A stretch of DNA of 64,000 bases from Clostridiales bacterium (lineage in GTDB: Bacteria; Bacillota; Clostridia; Oscillospirales; Oscillospiraceae). The stretch spans positions 27,538 through 91,537 of the forward strand of contig SFHJ01000024.1 in NCBI GenBank assembly GCA_004555655.1. The letters are read 5' to 3'. This document shows, piece after piece, positions 1 through 8,143 of the stretch. How positions within the stretch are numbered: position 1 is the first letter of the stretch; every line of letters begins with the position of its first letter. A program made the translations under genes and the position numbers. The notes under the pieces are model-generated. The model made no database searches. It had not been told where the DNA came from and was given only the letters and a program-made list of their open reading frames with translations.

Positions 1-643
1 ACTTGTCAGCCTCGTTGCGGATCTCCTTGGCCTCGGCGTCGCCCTCAGCCACATAGGAAGCGGCGATGTTGCCGCGCTCGGAGATCATGCGCTCATATAC
101 GGCGGCCTTGTTCTCATCCGGCAGGTCGATGCGCTTGGTCTCGATGGCCTTGACCGTGATGCCGTAGGCCGCAAAGGTGTCGCCCACATTTTCCATGATC
201 TTCGCCGCCAGCTCGCCGTCACGGCCGGAGATGACCTCCTCTTGCTTCATGGAGCTGATGACGTTTTTCAGGCTGTTGTAGACCACGGTATCGATGCGGT
301 ACTCGGCGCTTGCCAGATTGCCCGAGAGCGTCTGGATAAATTTGAGCGGATCGGTGATTTCCCACAGCACGAAGCTGTCGGCGACCATCGACTTTTTATC
401 CGCCGTGATGACGTCGCTCACAGCGAGGTCATAGAGCATTTCCGTCTTGGGCAGCGTGCTCGACGACTGCACGAACGGCATTTTGAGTGACAGTCCCGGC
501 TGGTCGATCACACGCACAACTGCGCCAAACTGCTTGATGATGGTGTATTCGTTGGGCTGCGTGACGACAAGGCTCGCGCTCAGCACGATGATGAGCGCCA
601 CGACGAGCACAATGGGGATGAGAATTTTCAGTGTTTTAGCCAT
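1..643 (-). CDS. hflC: HflC-type SPFH membrane protein (3' end beyond window)
   Basis: Probable HflC, the partner of HflK in the inner-membrane SPFH complex that in other bacteria surrounds and modulates the FtsH protease. The protein starts MAKTLKILIPIVLVVALI, giving one N-terminal membrane segment (about residues 5-25), followed by a band-7/SPFH domain with the usual 'TQPNEYTIIKQFG' opening. The ATG at 643 lies inside the hflK stop (ATGGCTAA, 8-nt overlap), so the two are translationally coupled. The reading frame is still open at base 1, so the C-terminus is missing. Assignment as HflC rather than another SPFH protein rests on the pairing with HflK. Confidence 0.85.
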   Translation of the reverse strand, partial: MAKTLKILIPIVLVVALIIVLSASLVVTQPNEYTIIKQFGAVVRVIDQPGLSLKMPFVQSSSTLPKTEMLYDLAVSDVITADKKSMVADSFVLWEITDPLKFIQTLSGNLASAEYRIDTVVYNSLKNVISSMKQEEVISGRDGELAAKIMENVGDTFAAYGITVKAIETKRIDLPDENKAAVYERMISERGNIAASYVAEGDAEAKEIRNEADK

Positions 644-1640
644 TGTCCGTGCCCTCCTCGGGAAGATTGATGGTTGCATACTGCTCCAGCGGCAAAGACG
701 TCTGCACGCCGGTGTCCGCATCTACGATGTAGAGCCTCATGCCGGGCAGCACCTCCTCCATGGCCTCATAGAACAGCCGCTGCTTGGTGATGAGCGGATA
801 CTTCTGATACTCGTTGTAGAGCTCGGTGAAGCGTGCAGCCTGGCCGGTGGCCTCGTTGATCTTGCTCTCTCGGTAGGCCTCGGCCTGCTTGATGATTTCG
901 TCGGCGTCGGCCTTGGCTGCAGGCGTGACCTCGTTGGCGTACTTCTTTGCGTTGTTCACAGCCGTATCGGCGCTCTGCTTGGCCGTCTCGACGGCGGTGA
1001 AGGCCTGCTGCACCTCGGCCGTGGGCGGCTCAGCGTCCTGGATGGTGATGTTCGTGAGCTGGATACCGAGATCCTCCTGCTCCAGCCGCGCGATGACCTT
1101 CTCCTTGATCTCGGATTGAATCTCACTCTTGCCCGTTGTGATGACGCTGTCGACATTGTAAAGGCCGATGGTATCGCGGATATAGCTCTGGCAGAGCATC
1201 TTTAAAATGCCGATCGGGTCGCTGGAATTGTACAGATACTTGATGGGGTCGGTCACGCGGTATTCGACATAGAAGTCGACATTGACGAAATTGTAGTCAT
1301 ACGTGATCATGAGCGACTCTTCCTCAAACGACTCGTTGCTGTTTGCGCGGTAGCCGAGGGGGAAGCCCTGGATGCTCTTGGACACCTTGGTGACGCGTTG
1401 CACCAGCGGCAGCTTGGGCTGCAGGCCCGAGGCCGAGACCATCGTGGGCTTGCCGAACGTGGTGATGACCGCGTACTGGTCTTCCTTGAGCGTATAGAAC
1501 GAATCCAGGCTCAAAATCAGCACCAGCACTACCAGCGGGATGATCCACAGCAGCTTCTTTAAGCCTCTGGGCCTTGGTTTTTTTCTGCCGGGCTGGCTGC
1601 TGTAATTGCCCTGCCCGGGATATCCAAAGTTGTTTTCCAT
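636..1640 (-). CDS. hflK: HflK-type SPFH membrane protein
   Basis: Probable HflK. The N-terminus (MENNFGYPGQGNYSSQPG) is a short Gly/Pro-rich cytoplasmic tail with a basic 'RKKPRPRGLKK' patch, then one membrane segment (about residues 32-50, LLWIIPLVVLVLILSL), then the SPFH/band-7 domain ('EDQYAVITTFGKP') and an Ala/Gln/Glu-rich helical region ('EVQQAFTAVETAKQ') typical of HflK/prohibitin-like proteins. The ATG at 1640 is preceded by AGGAG with 7-nt spacing; a GTG six bases upstream lacks such a site. It is first in a two-gene operon with hflC. The family regulates FtsH-dependent membrane protein turnover; that role here is inferred. Confidence 0.87.
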   Translation of the reverse strand: MENNFGYPGQGNYSSQPGRKKPRPRGLKKLLWIIPLVVLVLILSLDSFYTLKEDQYAVITTFGKPTMVSASGLQPKLPLVQRVTKVSKSIQGFPLGYRANSNESFEEESLMITYDYNFVNVDFYVEYRVTDPIKYLYNSSDPIGILKMLCQSYIRDTIGLYNVDSVITTGKSEIQSEIKEKVIARLEQEDLGIQLTNITIQDAEPPTAEVQQAFTAVETAKQSADTAVNNAKKYANEVTPAAKADADEIIKQAEAYRESKINEATGQAARFTELYNEYQKYPLITKQRLFYEAMEEVLPGMRLYIVDADTGVQTSLPLEQYATINLPEEGTDNG

Positions 1641-1758
1641 AAGCACACTCCTTTTTGCTTGTGTGGTTTACCTGCATGTTCAGTTAGACGTTAAAAAACC
1701 GTTCAGGTTCCCAGCCCATTGTACACGAAAATGCACCATAGATAAAGAGGCAAAAATG

Positions 1759-1767
1759 TGCTATACT
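1759..1767 (+). promoter_or_regulatory. Extended -10 promoter for the DUF4317 gene
   Basis: TGC followed by TATACT (1762-1767) forms an extended -10 element 31 bases upstream of the start codon of the next gene. No convincing -35 is seen, which is tolerated when a TGn extension is present. Confidence 0.5.
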
Positions 1768-1798
1768 GACAGGGTTCCAGTTTGAAAGGAGAAGCAAT

Positions 1799-2932
1799 AT
1801 GACCGAAAAAGAAATTCGCGAGCTGCGGCAGCGCCAGCGCCCGGACCGCACCAATATCACCGCCGTACGCGGCTGTTATGTATCCGATTCGCGCGAAATT
1901 TTATCCACCTTCCGCCAGTCCCTCGGTCTTATGAGCGAGGAGGACAGGGAGTCGTATCTGGGCGTTTTCCGCAAGGTCCTCTCTGGCACGGTTGAAAAAA
2001 ATCTCATCGACGTGATCTTCCGCACGCAGCAGGTGGCGGACTCCGCCGAGCACCGGCTGCTCATGCGCCTGCGCGATTCGCAGCTGAATGACGACGAGGC
2101 TGTCGGGCAGCTGTTTGATACCATCATCGCATCTCTCACGCTTGACACGGGCTATCTCATTTTACTCGCGGCCGAGCGCTACGACGTGCCGCGCCGGGCG
2201 AAGGACGGTGCGGGCCTTGACGGCGGCGACGAGGTCTTTCCCTACATTCTCTGCGCCGTCTGCCCTGTGAAGCCCGGACGGCAGACGCTCAGCTACGCGG
2301 CCGAGGATAAGGCGTTTCATATCCGCTCTGCGGGCTATGTGGCGGGCTTGCCTGAGGTGGGCTTCTTGTTCCCGGCGTTTGACGGCAGGCGCACGAACCT
2401 CTATGACTGTCTGTACTACTCGCGCAGTGCGCAGAATAATCATCCGGAGCTGATCGAGGCGCTCTTCCACATCGAGCCGCCCGTACCCGCAGGAGAGCAG
2501 AAGCAGACGTTCGACGCGCTGTTGTCGCAGACGCTCGAGAGCGAATGCAGCCTTGGCGTGGTGCAGTCGGTGCAGAGCGATCTGCGCGAGCGCATCAGCG
2601 TACATAAAGAGACGCACACGGACGAGCCGCTGACCGTCAGCCGCAGCGAGGTAGCCGGGACGCTGGCTGCGTGCGGCGTGAGTGAGGAAAAGCTGGCCGC
2701 GTTCAACGTCAAATTTGACCAGTCATTCGGTGAAAGCGCTGCTCTCTCGCCGCGCAATCTGATCGATGCGAAGAAGTTCCAGCTCAAAACGCCCGACGTC
2801 ATCATTCAGGTCAACCCCGACCGCAGCGATCTTGTGCAGACGCGCGTGCTGGGCGGGGTGAAGTACATCCTCATCTGCGCCGACGAGGGCGTGGAGGCGG
2901 GCGGCGTGAGCATCCAGATCGAGCAGAACTGA
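1799..2932 (+). CDS. DUF4317 domain protein
   Basis: Full-length protein of 377 residues matching the DUF4317 family, a conserved single-copy-type protein of Clostridia with no known function. The N-terminus MTEKEIRELRQRQRPDRTNI and the following 'VRGCYVSDSREILSTFRQSL' are characteristic. No signal peptide or membrane segment is seen, so it should be cytoplasmic. The ATG is preceded by AAAGGAG with good spacing and by an extended -10 promoter. It stands alone as a transcription unit. Its stop codon is four bases from a truncated transposase on the opposite strand, so the gene itself is intact but its 3' flank has been rearranged. Confidence 0.85.
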   Translation: MTEKEIRELRQRQRPDRTNITAVRGCYVSDSREILSTFRQSLGLMSEEDRESYLGVFRKVLSGTVEKNLIDVIFRTQQVADSAEHRLLMRLRDSQLNDDEAVGQLFDTIIASLTLDTGYLILLAAERYDVPRRAKDGAGLDGGDEVFPYILCAVCPVKPGRQTLSYAAEDKAFHIRSAGYVAGLPEVGFLFPAFDGRRTNLYDCLYYSRSAQNNHPELIEALFHIEPPVPAGEQKQTFDALLSQTLESECSLGVVQSVQSDLRERISVHKETHTDEPLTVSRSEVAGTLAACGVSEEKLAAFNVKFDQSFGESAALSPRNLIDAKKFQLKTPDVIIQVNPDRSDLVQTRVLGGVKYILICADEGVEAGGVSIQIEQN

Positions 2933-2936
2933 CAAC

Positions 2937-3167
2937 GGCTCCCATGTCTGAGCGGTCATACAGTTTTTGAAGCATATAGATCCGCAGCATCCGTTCCAAA
3001 TCGCGGAGCTTATTCCCGCGCTCCCCCTTGAAATCGCACGGCTTGATTTCCGAAACTCATTTTCCCCACGGAACGATGCGATTGATCTGCGCAGGAAACT
3101 CTTTTTTCTTCGTCCGTACACTCGCCAGTTCATCGCTGAACGCGGACATCGTTATCTGCTTATCCAT
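2937..3167 (-). pseudogene. IS5-family transposase, N-terminal fragment with nonsense codon
   Basis: Reading the minus strand from the ATG at 3167 gives MDKQITMSAFSDELASV..., then 'INRIVPWGK', a TGA at 3059-3057, and in the same frame 'VSEIKPCDFKGERGNKL' and 'LERMLRIYMLQKLYD'. This is the N-terminal region of IS5-group transposases (family pattern: PW..., P.Y.KG..G..PY.LE.MLRIY.LQ.WY.LSD). The TGA probably replaces a TGG Trp codon. The homology stops after 'RSDMGA' at about 2937, immediately beside the DUF4317 stop codon, and the DDE catalytic domain is absent. The gene is therefore dead on two counts: an internal stop and a 3' truncation. Confidence 0.8.
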
Positions 3168-3240
3168 ACATAAACTATACCATTCTTCAGGCCATATCGC
3201 ACGTCCTTTTTCTGTGCGGTGTTGCCCTTGTAACTGCAAT

Positions 3241-3300
3241 AACAGCCGCACCGGGCGATGCCGTATGTGATACGGCCTCATTCTATTCGGTGCGGCTGTT
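3241..3300. repeat. 13-bp perfect inverted repeat
   Basis: AACAGCCGCACCG (3241-3253) and its exact complement CGGTGCGGCTGTT (3288-3300) are separated by 34 bases, which themselves contain a small CCGTA...TACGG stem. It lies in the gene-free stretch between the transposase fragment and the recombinase unit. It could be a terminator, a leader structure, or a mobile-element end. No gene was found between 3168 and 3459. Confidence 0.6.
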
Positions 3301-3459
3301 TTCTGTGGGATGTAAGACCTGCCGCCACAGGCGTATCTGTTTGCGGCGCATGGTTTTCATTCCGCGTGGAACCAATTTCTGCTTGCCCGTCTTGTGGGAC
3401 AGGCAAGAAAACGCTCCGCATGCATAGAGTAATGAAAAGCAGATGAAGGGGGAGATTCC

Positions 3460-3588
3460 ATGAAAAAGCAGTCACTTCAAGTAACATGTTCCTTTTCCGG
3501 CGAGGGGGATGCGCAGCAGATCCTGCTCCAATCCTTTCGCCTGTACCTCAGCCGCAGCCTTACGCGGCGCCATGACAGCAAGGCGTAA
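3460..3588 (+). CDS. Small protein preceding serine recombinase (42 aa)
   Basis: A 42-residue ORF beginning MKKQSLQVTCSFSGEGDAQQ and ending in a basic stretch (SRSLTRRHDSKA). The ATG is preceded by AAGGGGGAG at good distance. It ends 39 bases before the recombinase start and is co-directional with it. Small proteins of this kind (an N-terminal beta-like motif, then 'LLQSFRLYLSR') are commonly seen just before recombinases or conjugation genes in clostridial mobile elements, but I cannot assign a function. A role as an accessory or regulatory peptide of the element is inference. Confidence 0.55.
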   Translation: MKKQSLQVTCSFSGEGDAQQILLQSFRLYLSRSLTRRHDSKA

Positions 3589-3627
3589 TGCCTGTGATAA
3601 ACGGCCGCTTATCGCTGGAGGTACAAA

Positions 3628-5211
3628 ATGTATTTCGAGATAAGCAACCCCATGGAGTATCATGCGGCATTGTACATCAGACTGTCAAAGGAGGATGAGA
3701 ACGAAGGACCATCGGAAAGCGTTACGAACCAGAAATCGCTGCTAAATGAGTTCGTCCAGCAGCACAGGCTTTCCGTCTATGAGACCTATGTGGATGATGG
3801 CTGGAGCGGCACAAACTTTGACCGCCCGGACTTTCAGCGGATGATTGGCGACATCGAGGCCAGGAAGGTCAACATGGTCATTACCAAGGACTTGAGCCGC
3901 CTGGGCCGTGACTACATCATGACCGGCCATTATATGGAGCGGTACTTCCCAGAAAAGCGGGTGCGGTATATCTCTCTGCTGGACGGTATCGACACCGGCG
4001 TGGAGTCCAGCGCCAACGACATTACGCCGTTCCGGGCCATCATGAACGACATGTATGCCAAGGACATCTCTAAGAAGATCAGGAGCGTCAAGCGGGATAA
4101 GCAACGGAAGGGACAGTTCATCGGCGGCAAGCCGGTCTATGGCTACAAGATGCACCCCACAGAGAAAAACAAAATCGTCATCGACGAGGAAGTGGCGCCC
4201 ATGGTGCGGCGGATCTTCGGTATGGCGCTGGCCGGCATGAGCTGCCGTCAGATCGCGACCCAACTGAACGCAGAAGGAGTTCCGACCCCAGCAACCTATG
4301 CGGGGCTGCCGGTACCCAATCCCGGTCCCTACACCGGTCTGTGGAGCAGTGAACGCATTTCCGATATGCTGCAAAACGAGACCTATATTGGCAACATGGT
4401 GCAGGGCCGCAGCGTGAAAATCAGCTATAAATCCAAGAAGTGCCTGAAACAGGACCGGGAGAATTGGGTGATTGTGGAGGGCACCCATGAGCCGCTGATC
4501 GACACCGAGACGTTCCGCAAGGTGCGGATGCTGGTCAACAGCCGCAAGCACACCCGCAGCAGAACCTATGACTTTCTATTAAAAGGCTTGATCTTCTGCC
4601 ACGAGTGTGGGTATCCCCTGGCGCTGCTCAACCGCAAAAACGCCGCCGGAGAGGATGTGCTGTATTTCGTCTGCCGTACCTATCAGCGATTCACCAGGGC
4701 GGGCGTCTGCTCCTGCCATTCCATCAAGGAAAAGACCGTCACGGATGCAGTCATTGCCAAGGTGCGGGAAGTCTGTGAGGCCTGCTTAACCCCCAAGGAA
4801 CTGTTGCCCATCGCTCAGAAAACGGTGGAGCAGGCCCAGAAGGAGAATGCACCGGAGACCGGGATGCAGGCAATCCAAAGTAAGATTGACAGCCTGACAG
4901 CCAATCTCGACAAGATGTACATGGACCGGCTCAGCGGTCTGCTGGCGGAAGCGGATTTTGAGCGCATCTACAGCAAGGTCAAACTGGAGCGAAGCCTTCT
5001 GGAAGAAAAACGGCAGGAGCTGGAACTGCGAAAGAAAAGCCCCGTCCGCACAGAGGACAGGGCAAAAGAGCTGGTGCAGTGCTTCATGGACTCAGCCTTT
5101 GCCAGCCGGGAGCTGCTGGTCAGCCTGATCGAGCGGATCGAGCTGACCGAGGACAAACGGGTTATCATCAAGTTTCGCTTCCAACAGCTCAATGACGTAA
5201 ATTCGACGTAA
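3628..5211 (+). CDS. Large serine recombinase (site-specific)
   Basis: A 527-residue large serine recombinase of the resolvase/invertase superfamily, the enzyme class that integrates and excises phages, transposons and conjugative elements by serine-phosphate strand exchange. Domains: resolvase catalytic domain (about residues 12-155) with the catalytic serine at residue 20 in 'YIRLSKEDE' and 'ITKDLSRLGRD'; the Recombinase domain (about 165-290); a zinc ribbon with 'CHECGYP' and 'CRTYQRF...CSCHSI'; and a C-terminal coiled coil (about 415-480). The ATG at 3628 follows GGAGG with 6-nt spacing; the internal ATG at 3652 has no such site. No cargo genes surround it, so it is either a decayed element or a minimal one. 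Confidence 0.93.
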   Translation: MYFEISNPMEYHAALYIRLSKEDENEGPSESVTNQKSLLNEFVQQHRLSVYETYVDDGWSGTNFDRPDFQRMIGDIEARKVNMVITKDLSRLGRDYIMTGHYMERYFPEKRVRYISLLDGIDTGVESSANDITPFRAIMNDMYAKDISKKIRSVKRDKQRKGQFIGGKPVYGYKMHPTEKNKIVIDEEVAPMVRRIFGMALAGMSCRQIATQLNAEGVPTPATYAGLPVPNPGPYTGLWSSERISDMLQNETYIGNMVQGRSVKISYKSKKCLKQDRENWVIVEGTHEPLIDTETFRKVRMLVNSRKHTRSRTYDFLLKGLIFCHECGYPLALLNRKNAAGEDVLYFVCRTYQRFTRAGVCSCHSIKEKTVTDAVIAKVREVCEACLTPKELLPIAQKTVEQAQKENAPETGMQAIQSKIDSLTANLDKMYMDRLSGLLAEADFERIYSKVKLERSLLEEKRQELELRKKSPVRTEDRAKELVQCFMDSAFASRELLVSLIERIELTEDKRVIIKFRFQQLNDVNST

Positions 5212-5213
5212 TA

Positions 5214-5236
5214 TGCCGCAAAAGCGGCACTTTTTT
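5214..5236 (+). terminator. Terminator of the recombinase gene
   Basis: TGCCGC-AAAA-GCGGCA followed by C and six T, starting 3 bases after the recombinase stop codon. Confidence 0.85.
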
Positions 5237-5274
5237 CAAGGATATGGAACTTACATTAGTTCCGGCGGAATGTA

Positions 5275-5343
5275 TCGCGCATCGAGAAAAAAGCGCTGCA
5301 GACGCTGCAGGAGGCGCTCAGTGATTTTGCGCCGGAGGCGTAA
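5275..5343 (+). pseudogene. Possible 3' remnant of an unknown gene
   Basis: Downstream of the recombinase terminator the plus strand reads in one frame IEKKALQTLQEALSDFAPEA then TAA (5341-5343), with codon choice (GCG CTG CAG ACG CTG CAG GAG) like the neighbouring genes. There is no start codon or ribosome site for it. It looks like the last ~20 codons of a gene interrupted or deleted by the mobile element. It could also be chance; the parent protein was not recognised. Confidence 0.3.
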
Positions 5344-5376
5344 AATCCTGCAAACGCACGCCGCCGTGCAGGCGCC

Positions 5377-5415
5377 AAAAAGCTGCGGCCGGGCAGGAGC
5401 CTTCTGCCCGGCCGC
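5377..5415 (-). terminator. Terminator of the GNAT gene
   Basis: A perfect 12-bp stem GCGGCCGGGCAG / CTGCCCGGCCGC (5385-5396 and 5404-5415) is followed on the minus strand by AGCTTTTTGG. It lies directly behind the stop of the acetyltransferase gene. Confidence 0.85.
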
Positions 5416-5419
5416 GTAT

Positions 5420-5917
5420 TTACGGTTTCAGCGGCAGGCGGTAGCGCCAGCCTTTCTCCGTTTTTTCGTATTTTTCAAACCCCAGGCCCGTAAACAGCCG
5501 CTGCGAGGCGGTGTTGAAATCGTAGATCTCATTGACACGCAGATCGCCATAGCCCAGCTCCTTACCACGCCCGATCAGCGCCGCGATTACGCGCCGCCCC
5601 ACGCCGTGGCCGCGCAGGTCCGGATCGCCGATCACAATCGGGCAATCCTCCTGCCAGAACGTCACGTCGCCCACGGGAGAAAACGCGCCGCCGCGGAAAA
5701 GCTCAATAAAGTACAGCTCACCGCGCGCATCGAGATACCGGTACATCCGTCCGAGCTTATCCATATCATACGGCTCAGCTTTGCCGTCGACCAGGCGCAC
5801 CGTTTCCGCGTCCTGATACCACGCAAGGGCAAACCCGTATTTTCCGTCGAAGCGGCGCAGGCGCAGTGTATCGTCAATCGGAAGATACTCCGGCTGCGCG
5901 ATACCTTTAACCGGCAT
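5420..5917 (-). CDS. GNAT-family N-acetyltransferase
   Basis: A 165-residue GNAT acetyltransferase that would transfer an acetyl group from acetyl-CoA to an unidentified amine. The acetyl-CoA-binding motif A is visible as 'DPDLRGHGVGRRVIAALIGRG' (about residues 97-117; the R/Q-x-x-G-x-G/A pattern is RGHGVG), followed by motif B 'NTASQRLFTGLGFEKYEKTE'. The start at 5917 overlaps the stop of the upstream channel gene by 11 bases, so the two are cotranscribed after greA. The substrate cannot be read from sequence. Confidence 0.85.
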   Translation of the reverse strand: MPVKGIAQPEYLPIDDTLRLRRFDGKYGFALAWYQDAETVRLVDGKAEPYDMDKLGRMYRYLDARGELYFIELFRGGAFSPVGDVTFWQEDCPIVIGDPDLRGHGVGRRVIAALIGRGKELGYGDLRVNEIYDFNTASQRLFTGLGFEKYEKTEKGWRYRLPLKP

Positions 5918-6557
5918 TTTCCTCGTCTCCTTTCGCGCGCGGCAAATTCCATTTGAACCGGGCCGCCAGCACCCGCATCACCACCACGACCGCGGCCGAG
6001 AGCGGATAGGCCACAAACATACTCACCTGCAACTCAAGCAGGATCAGATACAGCACCGCGCCCGCAATGGCCGCCATTGCATAGACATGCTTGATAAAGA
6101 CGTACGGTGTGTCGCCGGCAAGGATGTCACGCAGGATACCGCCGCCGGTACCCGTCAGCATACCGACAAACAGCAGCAGCACAATACTGAACTGTCCGGA
6201 TACGGCGAGCGCCGCCTGCACGCCAGACACCGCGAACACACCCAGGCCCACGGAGTCGCTGAGAAACAGCAGCGCGTCAAACGTCTTATAGTGCCGCAGC
6301 GCCGGTTGCCGTACGAACGGCAGGAAGAACAAAAATGCTGTCACAATGGCAACGACCAGAAAGAGCGGATTCTGAAAGCACGACGGCGGCGTCACGCCGA
6401 TCATAAGATCACGCAGCGCGCCGCCGCCTACGGCGGTGACGGTGCCCAGAAACACCACGCCGAAGACGTCCATCTGTTTGCGGATGGCAGTCATCGCGCC
6501 GCTGATGGAAAACGCGACTGTACCGATGAGCTCCAGGATGAAGAAAAATGTCTGCAT
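5907..6557 (-). CDS. TRIC/UPF0126-type membrane channel protein
   Basis: A 216-residue integral membrane protein of the bacterial TRIC (formerly UPF0126, YicG-like) family. It has seven hydrophobic segments with an internal duplication: the motif 'TAVGGGALRDLMIG' in the first half and 'TGTGGGILRDILAGDTP' in the second, which is the family signature. Members form trimeric monovalent cation channels; some relatives have been linked to glycine transport. The ATG at 6557 is preceded by GGGAGG. An ATG 12 bases upstream would place the Shine-Dalgarno sequence inside the coding region and was rejected. The gene lies between greA and a GNAT gene on the same strand. Confidence 0.88.
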   Translation of the reverse strand: MQTFFFILELIGTVAFSISGAMTAIRKQMDVFGVVFLGTVTAVGGGALRDLMIGVTPPSCFQNPLFLVVAIVTAFLFFLPFVRQPALRHYKTFDALLFLSDSVGLGVFAVSGVQAALAVSGQFSIVLLLFVGMLTGTGGGILRDILAGDTPYVFIKHVYAMAAIAGAVLYLILLELQVSMFVAYPLSAAVVVVMRVLAARFKWNLPRAKGDEENAG

Positions 6558-6576
6558 ATATCCTCCCATCAAGCAA

Positions 6577-7080
6577 TCAGTAGCTGCTGATGGGCAGTGA
6601 ATCGTCATCCACGCCCTTCTCCACACTTCGGATCTGGATATAATAGCTGTAGGTGGGGTTGACCTCCACCAGCACGCGCTCGCCCGCCTTGTGGCCAAGC
6701 ACGGCCTTGCCCACGGGCGACTCCTTGCTGATGAGCCCCTGCAGCGCGTTCTGACGCAGTGTGGTGACCAGGCGGATGGTCTGCTCCTCATCGTCCTCTT
6801 CGATGTAGATGACGACCTTGTCGAAAAGGCCGATCTCGTCGGGTCTGGAATCCGTGTCAATGACCTTCGCTGTCTTGATCATCCGCTCCAGGTAGCGGAT
6901 GCGGCTGTCGTTGCGGTTTTTCTCGCGCTTGGCGGCCTTGTACTCAAAATTCTCGCTCAGATCGCCGAACTCGCGCGCCGTCTTCACGTCCTCAATGAGC
7001 TGCGGCCGAAGCTGCAGGCGGCGGTATTCGACCTCCTCCTGCATCTTTTTGATATCCACAGCGGTCAATTCATCGTTCAT
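6577..7080 (-). CDS. greA: Transcription elongation factor GreA
   Basis: A 167-residue GreA/GreB protein, which rescues backtracked RNA polymerase by stimulating transcript cleavage. The N-terminal coiled-coil domain contains the acidic tip 'AREFGDLSENFEYKAAK', where the conserved D and E residues reach the polymerase active site. The C-terminal FKBP-like domain ends with the usual 'SPVGKAVLGHKAGERVLVEV'. Size fits the family. It is the first gene of a short operon greA - TRIC channel - GNAT. Confidence 0.93.
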   Translation of the reverse strand: MNDELTAVDIKKMQEEVEYRRLQLRPQLIEDVKTAREFGDLSENFEYKAAKREKNRNDSRIRYLERMIKTAKVIDTDSRPDEIGLFDKVVIYIEEDDEEQTIRLVTTLRQNALQGLISKESPVGKAVLGHKAGERVLVEVNPTYSYYIQIRSVEKGVDDDSLPISSY

Positions 7081-7144
7081 TGTTTTCGCCTCACTTTGTA
7101 TTCGCTACCATTGTACGCATTTTTACCGGAAATGCAAATGAAAT

Positions 7145-7172
7145 TTGATTTTTCTTTATTTTCTGCTATGAT
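7145..7172 (+). promoter_or_regulatory. Promoter of trmO
   Basis: TTGATT (7145-7150) and TATGAT (7167-7172) with a 16-base spacer. The -10 is also preceded by TGC (extended -10). The start codon is 33 bases downstream. Confidence 0.65.
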
Positions 7173-7204
7173 ACAAACAAACATCAATTTCAGGAGCGTC
7201 TACC

Positions 7205-7876
7205 ATGCAGATCATCGCCCACATCCATACAGAGTTTCCGACCAAGTTCGGCGTGCCGCGCCAGTCCGGGCTGGCCGGGGGCCTTCGCGGCACGATTGTC
7301 TTTACCCCGCCCTACCGCAATCCCGACGCGCTGCGCGGTATTGAGGGCTTTTCGCACATCTGGCTCATCTGGCAGTTCCACAAGGCGCTGCGCGAGGGCT
7401 TTTCGCCCACGGTGCTGCCGCCCAAGCTCGGCGGTAAGACGCGCGTGGGCGTGTTTGCCACGCGCTCGCCGTTCCGGCCGAACGCCATCGGGCTCTCGTC
7501 CGTGCGCCTTTTGGACGTTGAACTGCACACGCCTGACGGGCCCGTGCTGCACGTGGCGGGCGCAGATCTGGTGGACGGCACGCCGATTTTTGATATCAAG
7601 CCGTATCTGCCCTACGCCGACTGCCACATGGATGCGACCGACGCGTTCGCCGAAACGCGGCGCGATGCGCCATTGCAGGTCGTCTTCCCCGATGAATGGC
7701 TCTGCATGATCCCCGCAGGCAAGCGCGAGGCGCTTTTTGAAGTGCTCGCCCTCGACACCCGGCCCGGTTACCAGCACGACCCGGGGCGCCGCTACGGCTT
7801 CAACTACGCGGGTTTCGACGTGCGCTTTACCATTGACAACGATACGCTCACGGTCGTGGAGGTCGTAAAACTGTAG
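7205..7876 (+). CDS. trmO: tRNA m6t6A37 methyltransferase TrmO (TsaA/YaeB)
   Basis: A 223-residue TrmO-family protein (YaeB/TsaA), the SAM-dependent enzyme that adds a methyl group to N6-threonylcarbamoyladenosine at position 37 of some tRNAs. Diagnostic stretches are 'TPPYRNPDALRGIEGFSHIW', 'GVFATRSPFRPNAIGLSSV' and 'DLVDGTPIFDIKPYLPYAD'. These form the unusual beta-barrel SAM-binding fold of the family. It is an isolated transcription unit with its own promoter. It converges on truA, another tRNA-modification gene, with a modular repeat in between. Confidence 0.92.
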   Translation: MQIIAHIHTEFPTKFGVPRQSGLAGGLRGTIVFTPPYRNPDALRGIEGFSHIWLIWQFHKALREGFSPTVLPPKLGGKTRVGVFATRSPFRPNAIGLSSVRLLDVELHTPDGPVLHVAGADLVDGTPIFDIKPYLPYADCHMDATDAFAETRRDAPLQVVFPDEWLCMIPAGKREALFEVLALDTRPGYQHDPGRRYGFNYAGFDVRFTIDNDTLTVVEVVKL

Positions 7877-7892
7877 GCCGTCTGCATACAAA

Positions 7893-8143
7893 ACACCGCC
7901 CCAGTATGACGGTGTAGGTTTGTCGAAAAGCCTCGCAGAGTTCGCGCCCGCGGGTGCGAATCAGTGTAAATCGAAAAATCCGGCGGCGTGTACGTCGGAT
8001 TTTTCTCTCTACGGCTTGCAAGTGTGGAATTTGTGCGTGATACGCACAAATTATGCGCGCAGCGAGCCGCAGTCTTATTGACAAAAAGCTCCATGAGAGT
8101 TTTTTGTCAAACGAACACCGCCCCAAAAAGGGCGGTGTTCGTT
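7893..8143. repeat. Modular intergenic repeat, copy A, flanked by hairpins
   Basis: Between the convergent trmO and truA genes. A weak hairpin ACACCG...CGGTGT (7893-7915) lies on the left, and a related strong one with a 14-bp stem (8110-8123/8130-8143), which is the truA terminator, on the right. The DNA between (7916-8109) shares modules with the copies at 16.0, 27.2 and 53.7 kb: 'TGTCGAAAAGCCTCGCAGAG', 'CGGCGGCGTGTACGTCGG', 'TTGCAAGTGTG', and a terminal 'AAAAAGCTCC...' arm. It is the most diverged copy and its left hairpin has decayed. No protein-coding frame is supported. Confidence 0.75.

Noticed and set aside
5246..5329. 27-codon ORF MELTLVPAEC... behind the recombinase terminator
   Set aside because: No ribosome site, and it overlaps the more coding-like remnant frame ending at 5343.
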